In this document: positions 33,566-44,821 of the stretch, one piece after another
How positions within the stretch are numbered: the stretch's first letter is position 1
How the letters are laid out: every line of letters begins with the position of its first letter
Notes under the pieces: model-generated
Told to the model about the DNA's origin: nothing
The model's input: only the letters and a program-made list of their open reading frames with translations
Databases searched by the model: none
NCBI GenBank assembly: GCA_002179805.1
Contig: NAVB01000661.1
Span: forward strand, 1-63,242
Reading direction: 5' to 3'
Length of the DNA: 63,242 bases
Source: Acanthamoeba lenticulata
Lineage: Eukaryota; Discosea; Longamoebia; Acanthamoebidae
Made by a program: the position numbers and the translations under genes

Positions 33566-34309
33566 ATGGGAGACGACGCCGCCGAGAACCTTCGCCTTCT
33601 GATCGAGTTCGCCAAGCGCGGACAGGTCCCCCAGCTCGAGAGCTTCCTGGAGGAGGGCGTGCCCGTCAACGGCGTCGACCATTTGGGCTGCACTGGTGCA
33701 TTACTTGCCGAATCATCTGTTTCTTTGTTACCCCCTCATGTTAACATGTTTTTCTCAGCTCTTCACTGGGCTGCCAGCGGTGGTCATACCGAAGCTATTG
33801 AATATCTCGTCTCCCGAGGTGCCAATGTTAACGCTGTGGCCAAGGATGGCGACACCCCCCTTCACAAGGTGCATTCCTGTCCAAGTTGTAGCTGTTTTGT
33901 TTAGCAAGATCCTGCACTGTGCGCGTAGTTGTTCATGATGTTGTCATCTGTTGTTAGTCTAATCCAAAAGTAAAAACTTTTGTGATTACTTGCAGGCCGC
34001 GTGGCGCAACCACCCGCAGGCTTGCAGCGCGCTAGTTGCTGCGGGCGCTGACAGGAAGGCTCGCAACGCCGAGGGCAAGCTTGCCTCTGAGCTGGCTCGT
34101 GATGGTGGTTGCAAGCGTGCCTGCACGCCGCTTCCTGAAGTCGGTACGTGTTGAGAAAACACTTTCCTCTTGTTCCCTCTTCAGCTGTCTCGTTACCGTG
34201 TGCGCGACTGAAGTTGGTCGCTCTTCTTTGTTATGCAGGCGCCACCACGAACCCACTACTGAGGGCCATGGAGGAGGCCGCCCTCATGGAGGACGACGAG
34301 GACGATTGA
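33566..34309 (+). CDS. Small ankyrin-repeat protein, 4 exons
   Basis: Exons 33566-33695, 33759-33868, 33996-34143 and 34239-34309 are frame-checked (152 residues). Three to four ankyrin repeats fill the protein: LRLLIEFAKRGQVPQLESFL, CTALHWAASGGHTEAIEYLV followed by SRGANVNAVAKDGDTPLHK, and AAWRNHPQACSALVAAGADRKARN. A short acidic C-terminus ends MEDDEDD. Introns fall at repeat boundaries. Size and layout are like myotrophin-type adaptor proteins. It has no catalytic domain, so it is presumably a protein-binding adaptor. The partner is unknown. Confidence 0.88.
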
Positions 34310-34953
34310 GGACCCGCACCCGCGACTGTAACACTACTGCAGTATTAACAACAATAATCATGGTGGTCTCTCCTGTGGGGCACGTCTCGTCGCGCTCCAT
34401 CCTCTCGTGTACGCTTGAAACCAAAGTTTATTCCAAGATAGAACACTTTCCATTGTAGCCTTTTGCCTTGTTCAAGTTTCTCTCTCTCTCCCAGCAAACT
34501 TCCTCCACTTGAGGGGCCAAGCCCAGGCCCTTGGCCCAGCAAGGGTGGAGGGTTCCACAGACGAGACGTAGATCGTCCTCTTCAGTGTGGGTGGCCCCTT
34601 GTTGTCCAGGCACCAGAAGCTGGGCCAACAGACGGCTTCATTTGGCGCGGCAGGAAAAAGCTGCCTTTGGGGCGAGCTCGCATTGGCGGTTGGCTCAATG
34701 AGGGGCAGCGACACCTTAACTCCCCGTACGAGAACCACCGCGACCACCGCACACGAGGGCCAAAACACGCAGCCAGGCGAAAGTGGTTCCGTTGCCCTTT
34801 TACGCCTGTTGAATCAACGAGAGGACGTGGCCTTTGTCATCAGCCTCATCCATTCCTTCCCTCAGTCAGGCATTCCTGAATACATCGAACCTCTCGTTCG
34901 TTGCCGTGTAAATTAGTGGAGTAGCCTCTGTAAATCTTCAAACACTCGCAAAC
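34310..34953. other. Intergenic region, ankyrin gene to myosin I
   Basis: 644 bp between co-directional genes. Frames of 60-140 codons exist but show no family motif or splice logic. It contains the ankyrin-gene 3' UTR and the myosin promoter. No specific regulatory element was identified. Confidence 0.45.
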
Positions 34954-37900
34954 ATGCAGCCTCGCATGGTACTTGACCTTAAAGTGGTTTTGGATGGGCC
35001 AAGGTCGTGGCTGAACACTGTGGAATTTGTCACAAATGGCAGGGCAAAGCGGCGGTGGAGCAGAGAGGTGTGGACGACCTCGTGCTCATGCCCAAGATCA
35101 CAGAACAGGACATTTGCAACAACTTGGAGAAGCGTTACTTTAACGATCTCATCTATGTATGTTCTCTTGCACTCTTTGCATTCGGCCGCTTCATCTCTCT
35201 GATCCTCCTTCCGTGACCACAGACCAACATCGGCCCTGTGTTGATTTCGGTCAACCCCTTCCGACGTATCGATGCACTCCTCACCGACGAGTGTCTGCAC
35301 TCTTACAGAGGCAAATACCAGCACGAGCAACCTCCCCACGTATACGCTCTTGCCGAGGCCGCGTACCGTGGCGTGAAGAACGAGAACTTGAACCAATGTG
35401 TCATCATTTCGTACGTTTTCCCCAACCGTCACTTTGCATTCATCATCCTCGCTAATCTCTCTTTTCTTCACAGGGGCGAGTCGGGAGCCGGCAAGACCGA
35501 AGCGTCAAAGCTGGTGATGCAGTACGTCGCTGCTGTCTCTGGCAACTCAGGCGGTGTGGACTTTGTGAAGCATGTCATCTTGGAGGTAATTCATCTCCCC
35601 CCGTCTCTTTTTCTTTTCTTCTCTCACAAGAGACTAAACAATCTTTTTGCAAACCACTACAGTCCAATCCTCTCCTGGAGGCCTTTGGTAACGCCAAGAC
35701 GCTGCGTAACAACAACTCGTCTCGTTTCGGTAAGTACTTCGAGATCCACTTCAACAGGCTCGGCGAGCCCTGCGGAGGTCGTATCACCAACTACCTGCTC
35801 GAGAAGGTGCGTCGTATGACACTTTCATGCACTTTATGGGCTTCTTCTCATCACTTCCTCTACTGCTTTTTCTTTTTTAGTCGCGAGTCGTCTTCCAGAC
35901 GCGAGGCGAGCGCTCGTTCCACATCTTCTACCAGCTTCTCGCTGGCGCTTCGGACGCTGAAGCTCGTACGTTTTTGCACCCCTCGCTGTTAACATCTCCT
36001 CGTTCATCTTCTCAACGTCGCCCGCTCCTTGGACACGTGTAGAGGAGATGCAGCTCTACAGCCCCGAGCACTTCAACTACTTGAACCAAAGCCAGTGCTA
36101 CACCGTTGATGGTATCGACGACGTCAAGGAGTTTGCCGACACCAGGGTGAGTCGTTCTTTTCTTTTTTTCCTTTTCTTTTTCTTCTCTTACTCACCTTGT
36201 GTTCTTCTGTGCACAGAACGCCATGAACGTCATGGGCATGACCGCCGACGAGCAGAAGTCGGTCTTCCACCTCGTGGCTGGTATCCTGCACCTCGGCAAC
36301 GTCGCCTTCTACGACGGCGGCAAGGGCACTGCCACCGTCGCCGACGAGACCTGTACGCCTCTTCTTCATCAAGTGTGTCGTCGTCTTGTTTGGCCTTGTC
36401 ACCTGACAAAACGATGACGTTTGGGCTCTCAACAACAACAACAGACCTCAACCTGGCGGCGAGCTACCTGCGCGTGGAGCCGTTCGCGCTGAAGAACGCC
36501 CTCCTGTTCCGCGTGCTCAACACGGGTGGTGCCGGCGCCAAGAAGATGTCGACCTACAACGTGCCCCAGAACGTGGAGCAGGCGACGTCGGCGCGTGACG
36601 CCCTGGCCAAGACCATCTACAGCCGCATGTTCGACTGGATCGTGAGCAAGGTGAACGAGGCGCTCCAGAAGCAGGGCGGCGCGGGTGACCACAACAACAA
36701 CATGATCGGCGTGCTCGACATCTTCGGGTTCGAGATCTTTGAGCACAACGGCTTCGAGCAGTTCTGTATCAACTACGTGAACGAGAAGCTGCAGCAGTAC
36801 TTCATCGAGCTGACCCTCAAGGCCGAGCAGGAGGAGTACGTGAACGAGGGCATCCAGTGGACGCCCATCAAGTACTTCAACAACAAGATCGTGTGCGAGC
36901 TCATCGAGGGCAAGCGGCCGCCGGGCATCTTCTCGCTGCTCGACGACATCTGCTTCACCATGCACGCCCAGTCCGACGGCATGGACTCCAAGTTCTTGCA
37001 GAAGTGCCAGGGCGGCTTCCCGTCGCATCTGCACTTCCGCGGCATGAACAACGCCTTCTCGATCAAGCACTACGCCGGCGAGGTGACCTACGAGGCTGAG
37101 GGCTTCTGCGAGAAGAACAAGGACACGCTGTTTGACGACCTCATCGCCGTCATCCAGGAGAGCGAGAACCGCCTGCTCGTGTCGTGGTTCCCCGAGGACA
37201 CCAAGCAGCTGCAGAAGAAGCGCCCGACCACGGCCGGCTTCAAGCTCAAGACCTCGTGCGACGCCCTCATGGACGCCCTCTCGCGCTGCTCGCCGCACTA
37301 CATTCGCTGCATCAAGCCCAACGACAACAAGGCCTACCACGAGTGGGACGCCACCCGCACCAAGCACCAGATCCAGTACCTCGGTCTCCTCGAGAACGTG
37401 CGCGTGCGTCGCGCTGGTTTCGCCTACCGTGCCGAGTTTGACCGCTTCCTCAAGCGCTACAAGAAGCTGTCGCCCAAGACCTGGGGCATCTGGGGCGAGT
37501 GGTCCGGCGCGCCCAAGGACGGCTGCCAGACGCTGCTCAACGACCTCGGCCTCGACACGAGCCAGTGGCAGCTGGGCAAGAGCAAGGTCTTCATCCGCTA
37601 CCCGGAGACCCTGTTCCACCTTGAGGAGTGCCTCGACCGCAAGGACTACGAGTGCACGCTCCGCATCCAGAAGGCCTGGAAGCACTGGAAGTCGCGCAAG
37701 CACCAGCTCGAGCAGCGCAAGATGGCCGCCGATCTCCTCAAGGGCCGCAAGGAGCGCCAGCGCCTTTCCATCAGCCGCAAGTACGAGTTTGACTACATCA
37801 ACTACGACAACAACTACCCGCTCCGCGACTGCATCCGCGGCTCCGGCCGCGACAAGGAGGCCACGGCCTTCTCCGACCAGGTCCTCGTGCTCAACCGCCG

Positions 37901-39274
37901 CGGCCGCCCCGAGCGCCGGGACCTCATCGTCACCGACCAGGCCGTCTACTTTGCCATGCGCAAGAAGAAGAACAACCAAGTGGTCTACCAGCTCAAGCGC
38001 CGCATCCCGCTGAACGAGATCGCCTCGCTCTCGCTCTCGACGCTCCAGGACAACTACGTCGTCGTCCACCACAACCAGTACGACATGGTCTTTGAGAACG
38101 AGCGCAAGACCGAGTTCGTTGCCCTCCTCATGGAGAACTACAAGCTCGGCAGCGGCCGTGACCTTCCCGTCAACTTCAACGACAAGTGCGTCTCCGACGT
38201 CCCAAACGCCACGCTTGTGTGTGAGCCTCGTTTGCTGATATTTTGTTTTTCTTCTGTCCATCAGCATCTCGTACAAGGCCTCCAACGGCGCGCAGAGGAG
38301 GCTCACCTTTGCCAAGAACGAGAGCGCGACGTCGCAGCCCAGCATCAAGAAGAGCCGCGCCAACATCCAGATCGGCATCGCCACGGGCCTGCCCAAGGAG
38401 ACTGGTACCCTTTGAAAACCACCTCTCTTCATCTTCTTCGCAGCCTTCTGAGGCGCTATTCGGCTCGAACAAACACTCACGGCCAACAAAAACGCAAACA
38501 ATGACAGACTCGTCGCCTCCCAACTGGACTCCCGGCGGCGGTGGTGGTGGCTACGGTGGCGGCGGCGGTTACGGCGGCGCCGGACGAGGTGGTGGTGCCG
38601 GACGAGGTGCTGCCGGCAGGGGCGGCGGCGGAGGCTACTCGCAGCCTGCCGCACAGCCTGTGGCTCACGTGCCTCAGCCCGTGGCCCAGCCCGCTGCTGC
38701 CATGCCCCCGATGGGCGGCGGTCCGGCTGCCGGCCGCGGTGGTCCCGGCATGGGTCGTGGCGGCCCGGCCATGGGTGGCGGCCCTGGCATGGGTCGTGGC
38801 GGTTCGGCCATGGGCGGCCCGGCTGCCGGCCGCGGTGGCCCTGGCATGGGTCGCGGTGGTCCTGGCGGTCCCGGCGCTGGCCGTGGCGGTCCGGCCATGG
38901 GTGGCGGCGGCCCTGGCATGGGTCGTGGCGGTCCCGGCATGGGCGGCCCGGGCGCTGGTCGCGGCGGTCCCGGCATGGGCGGCCCCGGCGCTGGCCGTGG
39001 TGGTCCCGGCATGGGCGGCCCTGGTGCTGGCCGTGGCGGTCCCGGCATGGGCGCCGGTCGCGGCGCGCCCGCCCCAGCTCCCGCGCCTCCCGCGGCTCCG
39101 GCCAAGCCTCAGGTGAAGGCGATGTACGATTACGACGCGCAAACGGACGATGAGCTCACGTTCAAGGAGGGCGACATCATCATCGTCCACCAGAAGGATC
39201 CCGGTGGCTGGTGGGAGGGCGAGCTCCGCGGCAAGCGAGGCTGGGTACCCGCCAACTACGTCCAGGACATCTAA
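34954..39274 (+). CDS. Class I myosin heavy chain (amoeboid, myosin IB-like), 11 exons
   Basis: Exons 34954-34968, 35043-35156, 35223-35410, 35474-35585, 35663-35806, 35881-35965, 36043-36146, 36217-36352, 36445-38185, 38265-38404 and 38508-39274 are frame-checked (1181 residues, or 1177 from the second ATG). Motor: P-loop GESGAGKT, switch [10 protein letters not shown], switch [10 protein letters not shown], actin site around [17 protein letters not shown]. The TEDS position is Ser in KKMSTYNVP, a PAK-type heavy-chain kinase site in amoeboid myosins. One IQ-like neck ([13 protein letters not shown]) is followed by a basic TH1 membrane-binding tail, a Gly/Pro/Ala/Met-rich TH2, and an SH3 ([37 protein letters not shown]). 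The Ser-Thr-Tyr context and C-terminal SH3 agree with what I recall of Acanthamoeba myosin IB. It drives membrane-actin movement at pseudopods and phagocytic cups. Confidence 0.95.
38700..39063 (+). repeat. Tandem Gly-Pro-Met-Gly-Arg coding repeat in the myosin TH2 tail
   Basis: About 360 bp of near-repeating units of roughly 21-36 bases such as GGTCCCGGCATGGGTCGTGG, encoding [18 protein letters not shown] repeats. It is very GC-rich and has little synonymous variation between units, so unit number may vary between alleles. Confidence 0.85.
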
Positions 39275-39720
39275 GCGCCACGCATGAACGTCCTCTCCTC
39301 TTCTGTGCTTCCCGTCGCATCAAAAAAGAGACACCACATTTTTGTCGATTTTTGTCGTAAATTTATCGTTAATTTAATTTCTTAGATTTTTGTAAATTTA
39401 TTGAAAAGGAATAAGGTGACGTGGATGAATGGCGATTCGCACTTCGCACGCGTGGGTGGCTTGTTTGGGCAAAACGGCGTGGCGCTTAGAATAGGTAAAT
39501 TAATAGAGGGTGGCGAACGTCCAGCGCTTTATTACACATTCGTCTGTCTCGCCTGCTGTGCCATAGCTTGCCGCTCGATATTGTGAGGTACAGAGAAGCA
39601 AGTCGCCACAACTTCCTACACTTCAGGGCTTTTGAATTCGCTGTTCTGAATCAATCTATCTGTCCGCAGCAGGATTTGATTTACAGATTGTGTTGCGAGA
39701 TCTTTGCGACTGAGCAAGTC
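39275..39720. other. Intergenic region, myosin I to homeobox gene
   Basis: 446 bp. AT-rich from 39330 to 39415 (myosin 3' flank), followed by mixed sequence that reads openly into the homeobox start but without conserved content. No promoter element was assigned. Confidence 0.45.
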
Positions 39721-41112
39721 ATGAACTTCAGCATTACGAACGACCTTACGGCACTGCTCGACTCCCGCTACACCTTCGATATTCCCTTGAGGAGAAAGAA
39801 GTCCGAAACGACATCTTCCAGCTCTACATCTGTTTCTCCCACACTTGCTGGAACCAAGCCGGCTACTTCGTCCCGGAAGCGGCTCAGCCCCGACAGCAGT
39901 GGAAGCCGCAAGTCATCCTACCTGGTTGTTCCGAGTAAGGCACTCAAGAAGGAGACAGCCAAGAAAAACGAGAATGAAACAGAACAGCAGCCCCCAACTA
40001 GCAAACCAGGCACCGAGGACGGGTATGCAGGACTCCTTTCTCCTTTTCTCTTCTCGTCTCCCATCTTTACAACGATGGGTGTGGTTCTTAATATTAATGA
40101 TGTGTCCCTTCCCCTTCATTTACCTTCCCCTTCATTAACTACTGCTTACTCTCGAAAAGGATATACTTACCTTTTTACAAACAACCATTTTGTGGTTCAT
40201 TTTCCGTGGCAGGCAAGTGAGCGACTTGGATGATCTGGCCGGTATATTGGTTGGGCTAAGCAAGCAACAGCAGCAAGCTGCCCAGCTGGCCAGACCGCTA
40301 TCCAAGGAGGAAGCAGCAGCGGCCTACTTCTCGGCGCAACGAAAGAAGCGCAGACGTACCTCCCCCGACGAGCTTGACATCCTCGAGGCTACGTTCAAGG
40401 TCGACCCGATGCCCAACCAGGCTGTTCGCCAACAGTTGGCGCAGCAGCTGGGCATGACACCGCGCCGAGTCCAGATCTGGTTCCAAAACAAGAGGTACTG
40501 CCATCACTAGCTCTTTGTTGTTCTCCGCGGCTCTTGGTTGATCATGCTTTCGTCCACAGGGCCAAGTTAAAGCGCTCGAGCCCCGATCAGCCCAGCTCTC
40601 CGGTCTGCAGTCCTCCCAAGAAGCCCAAGTGTGCATCGCCTGAGACAGTCAAAGCTTCATCTTCAAGGGGCGCCATTGAAGCACGCGAAACGCCCGCGGC
40701 GGCCGGTTCCCCGATGACAACCGCCATGGCGGTGGCCAGCGCGACTCGCCTGGCCCCAGCTCTGGTGGTTCCTGGTCTGCGGCCTGTTCTACCCCATATC
40801 CCAGGCAAAACCACAGCAAGCACCGTAGGCGGAGCCCTTAACATTAACAACAGCAGCAATAAGGTGCCGCTGAAGCAGATGGCGCCCCTCATCCGCCAGA
40901 GGCCGACTGCCGCCGCGCCGGTGGTGCGACTGGCGCCTGCTTTAACCCCAAGTGGAGGTGGGCCAACACCACTGCGACCCAACAGCAACGCTGCTGTGGC
41001 AGCGTCCTTGCTGGCCGGGCGAGGTCGCCCTGTGCTGGCACCACCACCACGGCCTTTTATGCCCCTTGCTCTGCCGCCAGCCGAGGGCGCAAAGCCAGCA
41101 ACGACCTATTGA
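39721..41112 (+). CDS. Homeodomain transcription factor, 3 exons
   Basis: Exons 39721-40022, 40213-40494 and 40560-41112 are frame-checked (378 residues). A Ser/Lys-rich N-terminus precedes a homeodomain at about residues 140-200: KKRRRTSPDELDILEATF, MPNQAVRQQLAQQLGMTPRR, VQIWFQNKRAKLKR. The recognition helix has the invariant WF-N-R/K residues (Asn51 equivalent in WFQNKR). Spacing is the typical 60 residues, so it is not a TALE type. The second intron interrupts the recognition helix between KR and AK. The C-terminal half is Pro/Ala/Ser-rich and disordered. It should be a nuclear DNA-binding regulator; target genes are unknown. The stop is only 59 bp from the stop of the opposite gene. Confidence 0.92.
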
Positions 41113-41171
41113 TCAAAACATGGCCAAAAAACTTTTTAATTGGAAAATTGTACAATTATGTGGCGCTTTGG

Positions 41172-43323
41172 CTATGAAGAGGAGGAATAGGCCTCGGGGA
41201 AGGAGCCGATGATGTTGATGAAGGTGGCCGGCAGCTGGCGGAGCTCTTCGAGGGCCGCCTTCACGTTGGTATCCTCCACATGGCCCTCGAGCTCGACGAG
41301 AAAGTTGTACGACCACCGCTCCTTCTTGTTTGGGTACGACTCGATCCCGCTGTAGCCGACACCCGTCACATGAGCCACTTACGACGATGAAGAAGAAGAA
41401 AAAGAGCGGACCTCATGTTGATGCCATGCTTGGAGAAGATGGTGAGGGCTGCCGCGAGGGAGCCCGCCTTGTGCTGCAGGCCAAAGGTGAGCAGCGTCTT
41501 GTCTCGACCAGAGGGCCCCGTGAAGGACTTGGCGATGACGAGGAAGCGCGTCGTGTTGTTGGGGTCGTCCTGGATGCCCTGTCGCACGACCTTGAGGCCG
41601 TACTCGGTGGCCAGCAGGCTGCTCCCCAGCGCCGCGCTCACTGTGCCCTCCTCTGACTCGGCCCCGGCCTCCTCTGCGCGTGTCGTGTCGTGTCGTGTCA
41701 TGAACCGCACACATGCGTGTGTATGTCGTGCCAACAGCACACGAACCACTGATAAGCTTGGCGGCTTGCGAGGACGAGGAGACCGAGATGCAGGACACGC
41801 CCGGGAAGGTCTCTTCGATCCACTTGCGCGACTGGTCAAACACCTGAGGGTGACTGTAGAGGCGGCCCACCTTGCGCGCGCCGCGGCCGTCGCGCACGGC
41901 CGCCTCATAGGCCGCCAGCGCCTTTTCGTGCATGAGGAACGCGTGCGACACCTTGAAGTACGTCTCGCCGCACACTTTGGCGCTCGTGTCGAAAAAGTTG
42001 GCCAGCGCCTGGTGGACGCGGCCCGTGGTGGAGTTCTCGATGGGTACGACGCCAAAGCTGGTCTTGTTCGACAGAACCGATTGAAAGACCTGTTCTCACG
42101 TGTACACGCGGAGCATGAGGCCTCTGGCCCGCAAATGCGACGGCTGGCGTGCGTGCGTATGCTTTCGAGGGGGGGGAGGCGGAGTGGGACCTCGGAGAAG
42201 GTGGCACACTCGAGGAGCTCGGGGACGCCGTCCTTGAAGTACTGGAGCGCCGCCTGATGGCTGTAGCTGGCCTTGGGCCCCAAAAACGCAACGCTCACCG
42301 GACTGCGCGGCGGTTAACACAAGAGGCTCGAGGACTCGGACAGAGCAAGAGCACAGCAGGAGAATCATGAACGTGCCTTAGCCGCTGGAGGAGGTAGGCG
42401 AGCTCTACTTCCTTGGTGAGCGGGATGACGTAGTCCCGGTAGATGCCCATGATCGCATCGGGGTCTACCTTGTAGCGATCGCGCTGGCCCGAGTCCTCGG
42501 TGGGCGTGTCATCGTTGTTGAGGTCGCGGCCGTAGGCGAGGCTCTTGGCGCGCACACGAGCCAGCACGCGCTTCTCGACCTCCGGATGGGTAAGGAGTTT
42601 CAGAAGGCCTTCCGTGTCCTTCTCGCGGATCAGCTTCGAGTACTTTTCGCGCTCTTTCTGGAACTTGATCTCGGCCACGAACTTGCCATAATGGATGCGC
42701 TTCGAGATGGCTGTGGACCAGACGAAGCGAAATCGATTGGTGCAATGGTTCGTGGAGCGGGCTGCAAATTTGCAGGCGCACCTTGCAGAGCATTGATGTC
42801 GGCGTTAGCGGAGCTGCCGTACTCGCGATTGTCGTTGCCAGGAGCGCAGATGACGGGCACGATGCGCTCGAGGTAGAGCCGCATGATCTGGATTACAGGA
42901 TGTGAGCACAGACAAGCGTGGCCGCAGTGTGAGGCGTACCTTGGGGTTGAGATTGATGTTGTTGGGACGGATGATTGCTGAGTAGTTGAGGAGTGGGAGG
43001 ATGGGCTGCTCCAGCTCCTCAGGATAGAAAGGATGCTCGTCCGGGCTCGTGTAGCGACGCATCAGTGAGTGGGCCTTCTCAATCTGTGCAAAGAAGACGT
43101 CCAGGAAGCTCTTGCCCTTCTGCACCCCAGTTTCTTCATCGTCCTTGCTGTACACGGCCGGATTGGCGCGAAACTGAGCGCGCTCTATGAGTGCAAAGAT
43201 AATCGTCTCCTCCAAACGGATGAGCGTCGAGCGAATGTCATCCAGTGTGATTGGCGTCTCTTGGAAGAAGTGCTCTAGCGTGCTCTCGGACGACCCTTCC
43301 CCCTCCTGTTTCTGACGCTCCAT
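41172..43323 (-). CDS. Fused chorismate mutase - prephenate dehydratase - ACT protein, 7 exons
   Basis: Exons 43323-42940, 42887-42782, 42710-42377, 42302-42191, 42089-41750, 41673-41412 and 41349-41172 are frame-checked (571 residues). Residues ~15-270 are a eukaryotic (yeast Aro7-type) chorismate mutase: LDDIRSTLIRLEETIIFALI, SFLDVFFAQIEKAHSLMRRY, SPDEHPFYPEELEQPILPLL, AISKRIHYGKFVAEIKFQ, IYRDYVIPLTKEVELAYLLQ. Residues ~275-480 are prephenate dehydratase: VAFLGPKASYSHQAALQYF, FGVVPIENSTTGRVHQAL, and the catalytic-region TTRFLVIAK. An ACT domain follows: GLQHKAGSLAAALTIFSKHG, then GIESYPNKKERWSYNFLVEL. It would turn chorismate into phenylpyruvate, with phenylalanine feedback through ACT. The start ATG is at 43323, just after a likely acceptor, so a short 5' exon cannot be excluded. 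Intron 3 needs a GC donor. Confidence 0.92.
41680..41699. repeat. (GTGTC)4 tandem repeat in an intron of the CM-PDT gene
   Basis: Four exact copies of a 5-base unit just downstream of the exon boundary near 41673, on the intron side. Confidence 0.85.
42304..42376 (-). other. GC-AG intron in the CM-PDT gene
   Basis: The upstream exon ends ...AYLLQRL plus AG (phase 2). The donor reads CTAAG|GCACGT. The acceptor CGCGCAG|TCC joins as Ser then PVSVAFLGPKASYSH. The GT four bases downstream gives phase 0 and a wrong frame for the invariant VAFLGP block; no other AG corrects it. The full seven-exon model is divisible by three only with the GC donor. Confidence 0.8.
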
Positions 43324-43711
43324 CTGCTTGCCTTTAGAAAAAACAAAGTGTTTTGTTGATTTGCTTGAAATCTGCAGATGCAGTCTGCAGGCTGGGACCT
43401 CTCGCCAATAGGCGGCCAACAACAAGGCTTGAGCACGCCCTCTCGACCTGGGACTTGTCGATTGTTTTTGGCCTTTTCCGCCGGCCAGCGTGTCGACATA
43501 ACATTCTGTTCCTCCGCACCACGAAGTAGCGGACAAGAAGTAGAGGAGCTGAAGTGCTGGTGAGGTGTTTCATGTATGTAATGTTGCAGGACGTGTTTTT
43601 TGCAGAAGTAGCCGATGAGGCAAAGGAATTAGTTGAAGAAGAAGAAGAAGAAGAGTAGAGGAAGGACAAGGCTGGGAGGCGGTTGGTGGTGCAGTTTTTG
43701 CTGCAGGGTCA
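43324..43711. other. Intergenic region between the CCCH and CM-PDT genes
   Basis: 388 bp between two minus-strand genes. It holds the CCCH 3' flank and the CM-PDT 5' region, including a probable splice acceptor just before 43327 (minus strand TTCTAAAG), which suggests a 5' UTR intron or small first exon. No other gene was seen. Confidence 0.45.
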
Positions 43712-44821
43712 TCAGAGAGCTTCATCAGCTCGGCCGCCGATGTCTTCAAGGTACTGGCGTAGTCTCGAGTTCTCCTGTCTGAAGTCATCGTTCTCGACCC
43801 TAAGCTGATTGTTCTCCTTCTCGATGGTCTCATTCTCCTCGCGCAGCATGCGGTTCTCACGCTGCAGCTCCTCCTGCTCTGGCGTGAGCTCGCCCTTTCG
43901 CTTCTTGTGCGGCGTCTCCGAATCCTTGTCATCCAGCGCTACATGCAAGTACGGACAGTTCTTCCCACGCGCGCAGCTGTCGCCATAACAAAGACATGTC
44001 AACGATAAACTCTGAAACAAGAAGAAGAAGAAGATGGAAGGCGAGGTCGCGTACTTCTTCCTGTAGAGGAAGTCACGGCAGACCTCAGGTCCGGCGCGTC
44101 CATTCTGTTCACGTCACAACCCACATTTCCATGAGGACGACATGACGGACGTTGAGGAGGAAGTCAGCGTCGACGCACCTTGAGCGTTGAAGGGTCGGAA
44201 ATGCCGAGGTTGGGCGAGGGCAGCGGCAGGGAGTAGCTGCCATGTGGGGTGCCGCGTGACGCGTGCGGGGGCGAGTAGGCTGAGCCACCGTGGCCGTAAC
44301 CGCCGCTCATGCCGCCGCCGCCACCGCCGCCACCGCCACGCCGAGGCGGAGAGGCCAGGTCGCGCCCGCCCAGACCGCCACCGCCCATCATGCCCGCGGA
44401 CGGACCGTGGCCAGCGGCCACGTGGATGAAGGGGCACGACCGCTCGCCGCGCGGGCAGGTGCCGCGCTGGAAGTCGCGACACACCTCCTTCTTCTCGGTT
44501 TCGGGGATGTAAGAGGAGTGCGTGTAGGGGCATCTGCGCACACAAGTACAAAAAGAACAGCAACGTTCAGGCTTGTTGCGCAGTTCACTATAAAAAGATG
44601 AGGAAAAGACAGCACGCTGAAGAGACGTACTGTGATCCCTTCTTGCATCGACCAAGAAGAAAATTCTTACACACTTCTCGCCGCCTATCAATAATTTCGG
44701 GGCCCCTGCGGTCGTCCATGTGATGGTAGTCACTCATCCTAGGACGCGAATCGTGAATCATGCCCCGATCGCCGCGGCCGTAATAGTCATCGTGATGGTC
44801 CATGTCTCGACCGTGGTGCAT
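43712..44821 (-). CDS. CCCH zinc-finger RNA-binding protein with C-terminal coiled coil (MBNL-like), 4 exons
   Basis: Exons 44821-44631, 44533-44179, 44104-44055 and 43976-43712 are frame-checked (286 residues). Three CCCH fingers: VCKNFLLGRCKKGSQCPYTH, VCRDFQRGTCPRGERSCPFIH and VCRDFLYRKNCARGKNCPYLH. A Gly-rich segment separates fingers two and three. The N-terminus is His/Asp/Arg-rich with repeated MDDR/DYY motifs. The C-terminus is a leucine/Glu coiled coil from PEQEELQRENRMLREENETI to the end. The finger type (C-x7-C-x5/6-C-x3-H, with VCRDFQRG) is that of muscleblind-like RNA splicing regulators; the amoeba protein has three fingers rather than paired ones. The role in RNA processing is inferred. 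It diverges from the giant gene with 113 bp between ATGs. Confidence 0.88.

Noticed and set aside
35713..35740. GTAAGT after RFG in myosin as a splice donor
   Set aside because: The frame continues through conserved [10 protein letters not shown], so the GTAAGT is coding (Gly-Lys).
36429..38654. 741-codon open frame on the minus strand opposite the myosin motor
   Set aside because: It mirrors GC-rich codon use of the plus-strand exon, has repetitive Leu/Val/Glu/Ala composition and no domain. The plus strand is unquestionably myosin.
41172..43323. Bacterial origin (horizontal transfer) of the CM-PDT gene
   Set aside because: It has six introns of host type, and the mutase part is of the eukaryotic Aro7 type rather than the bacterial short AroQ.
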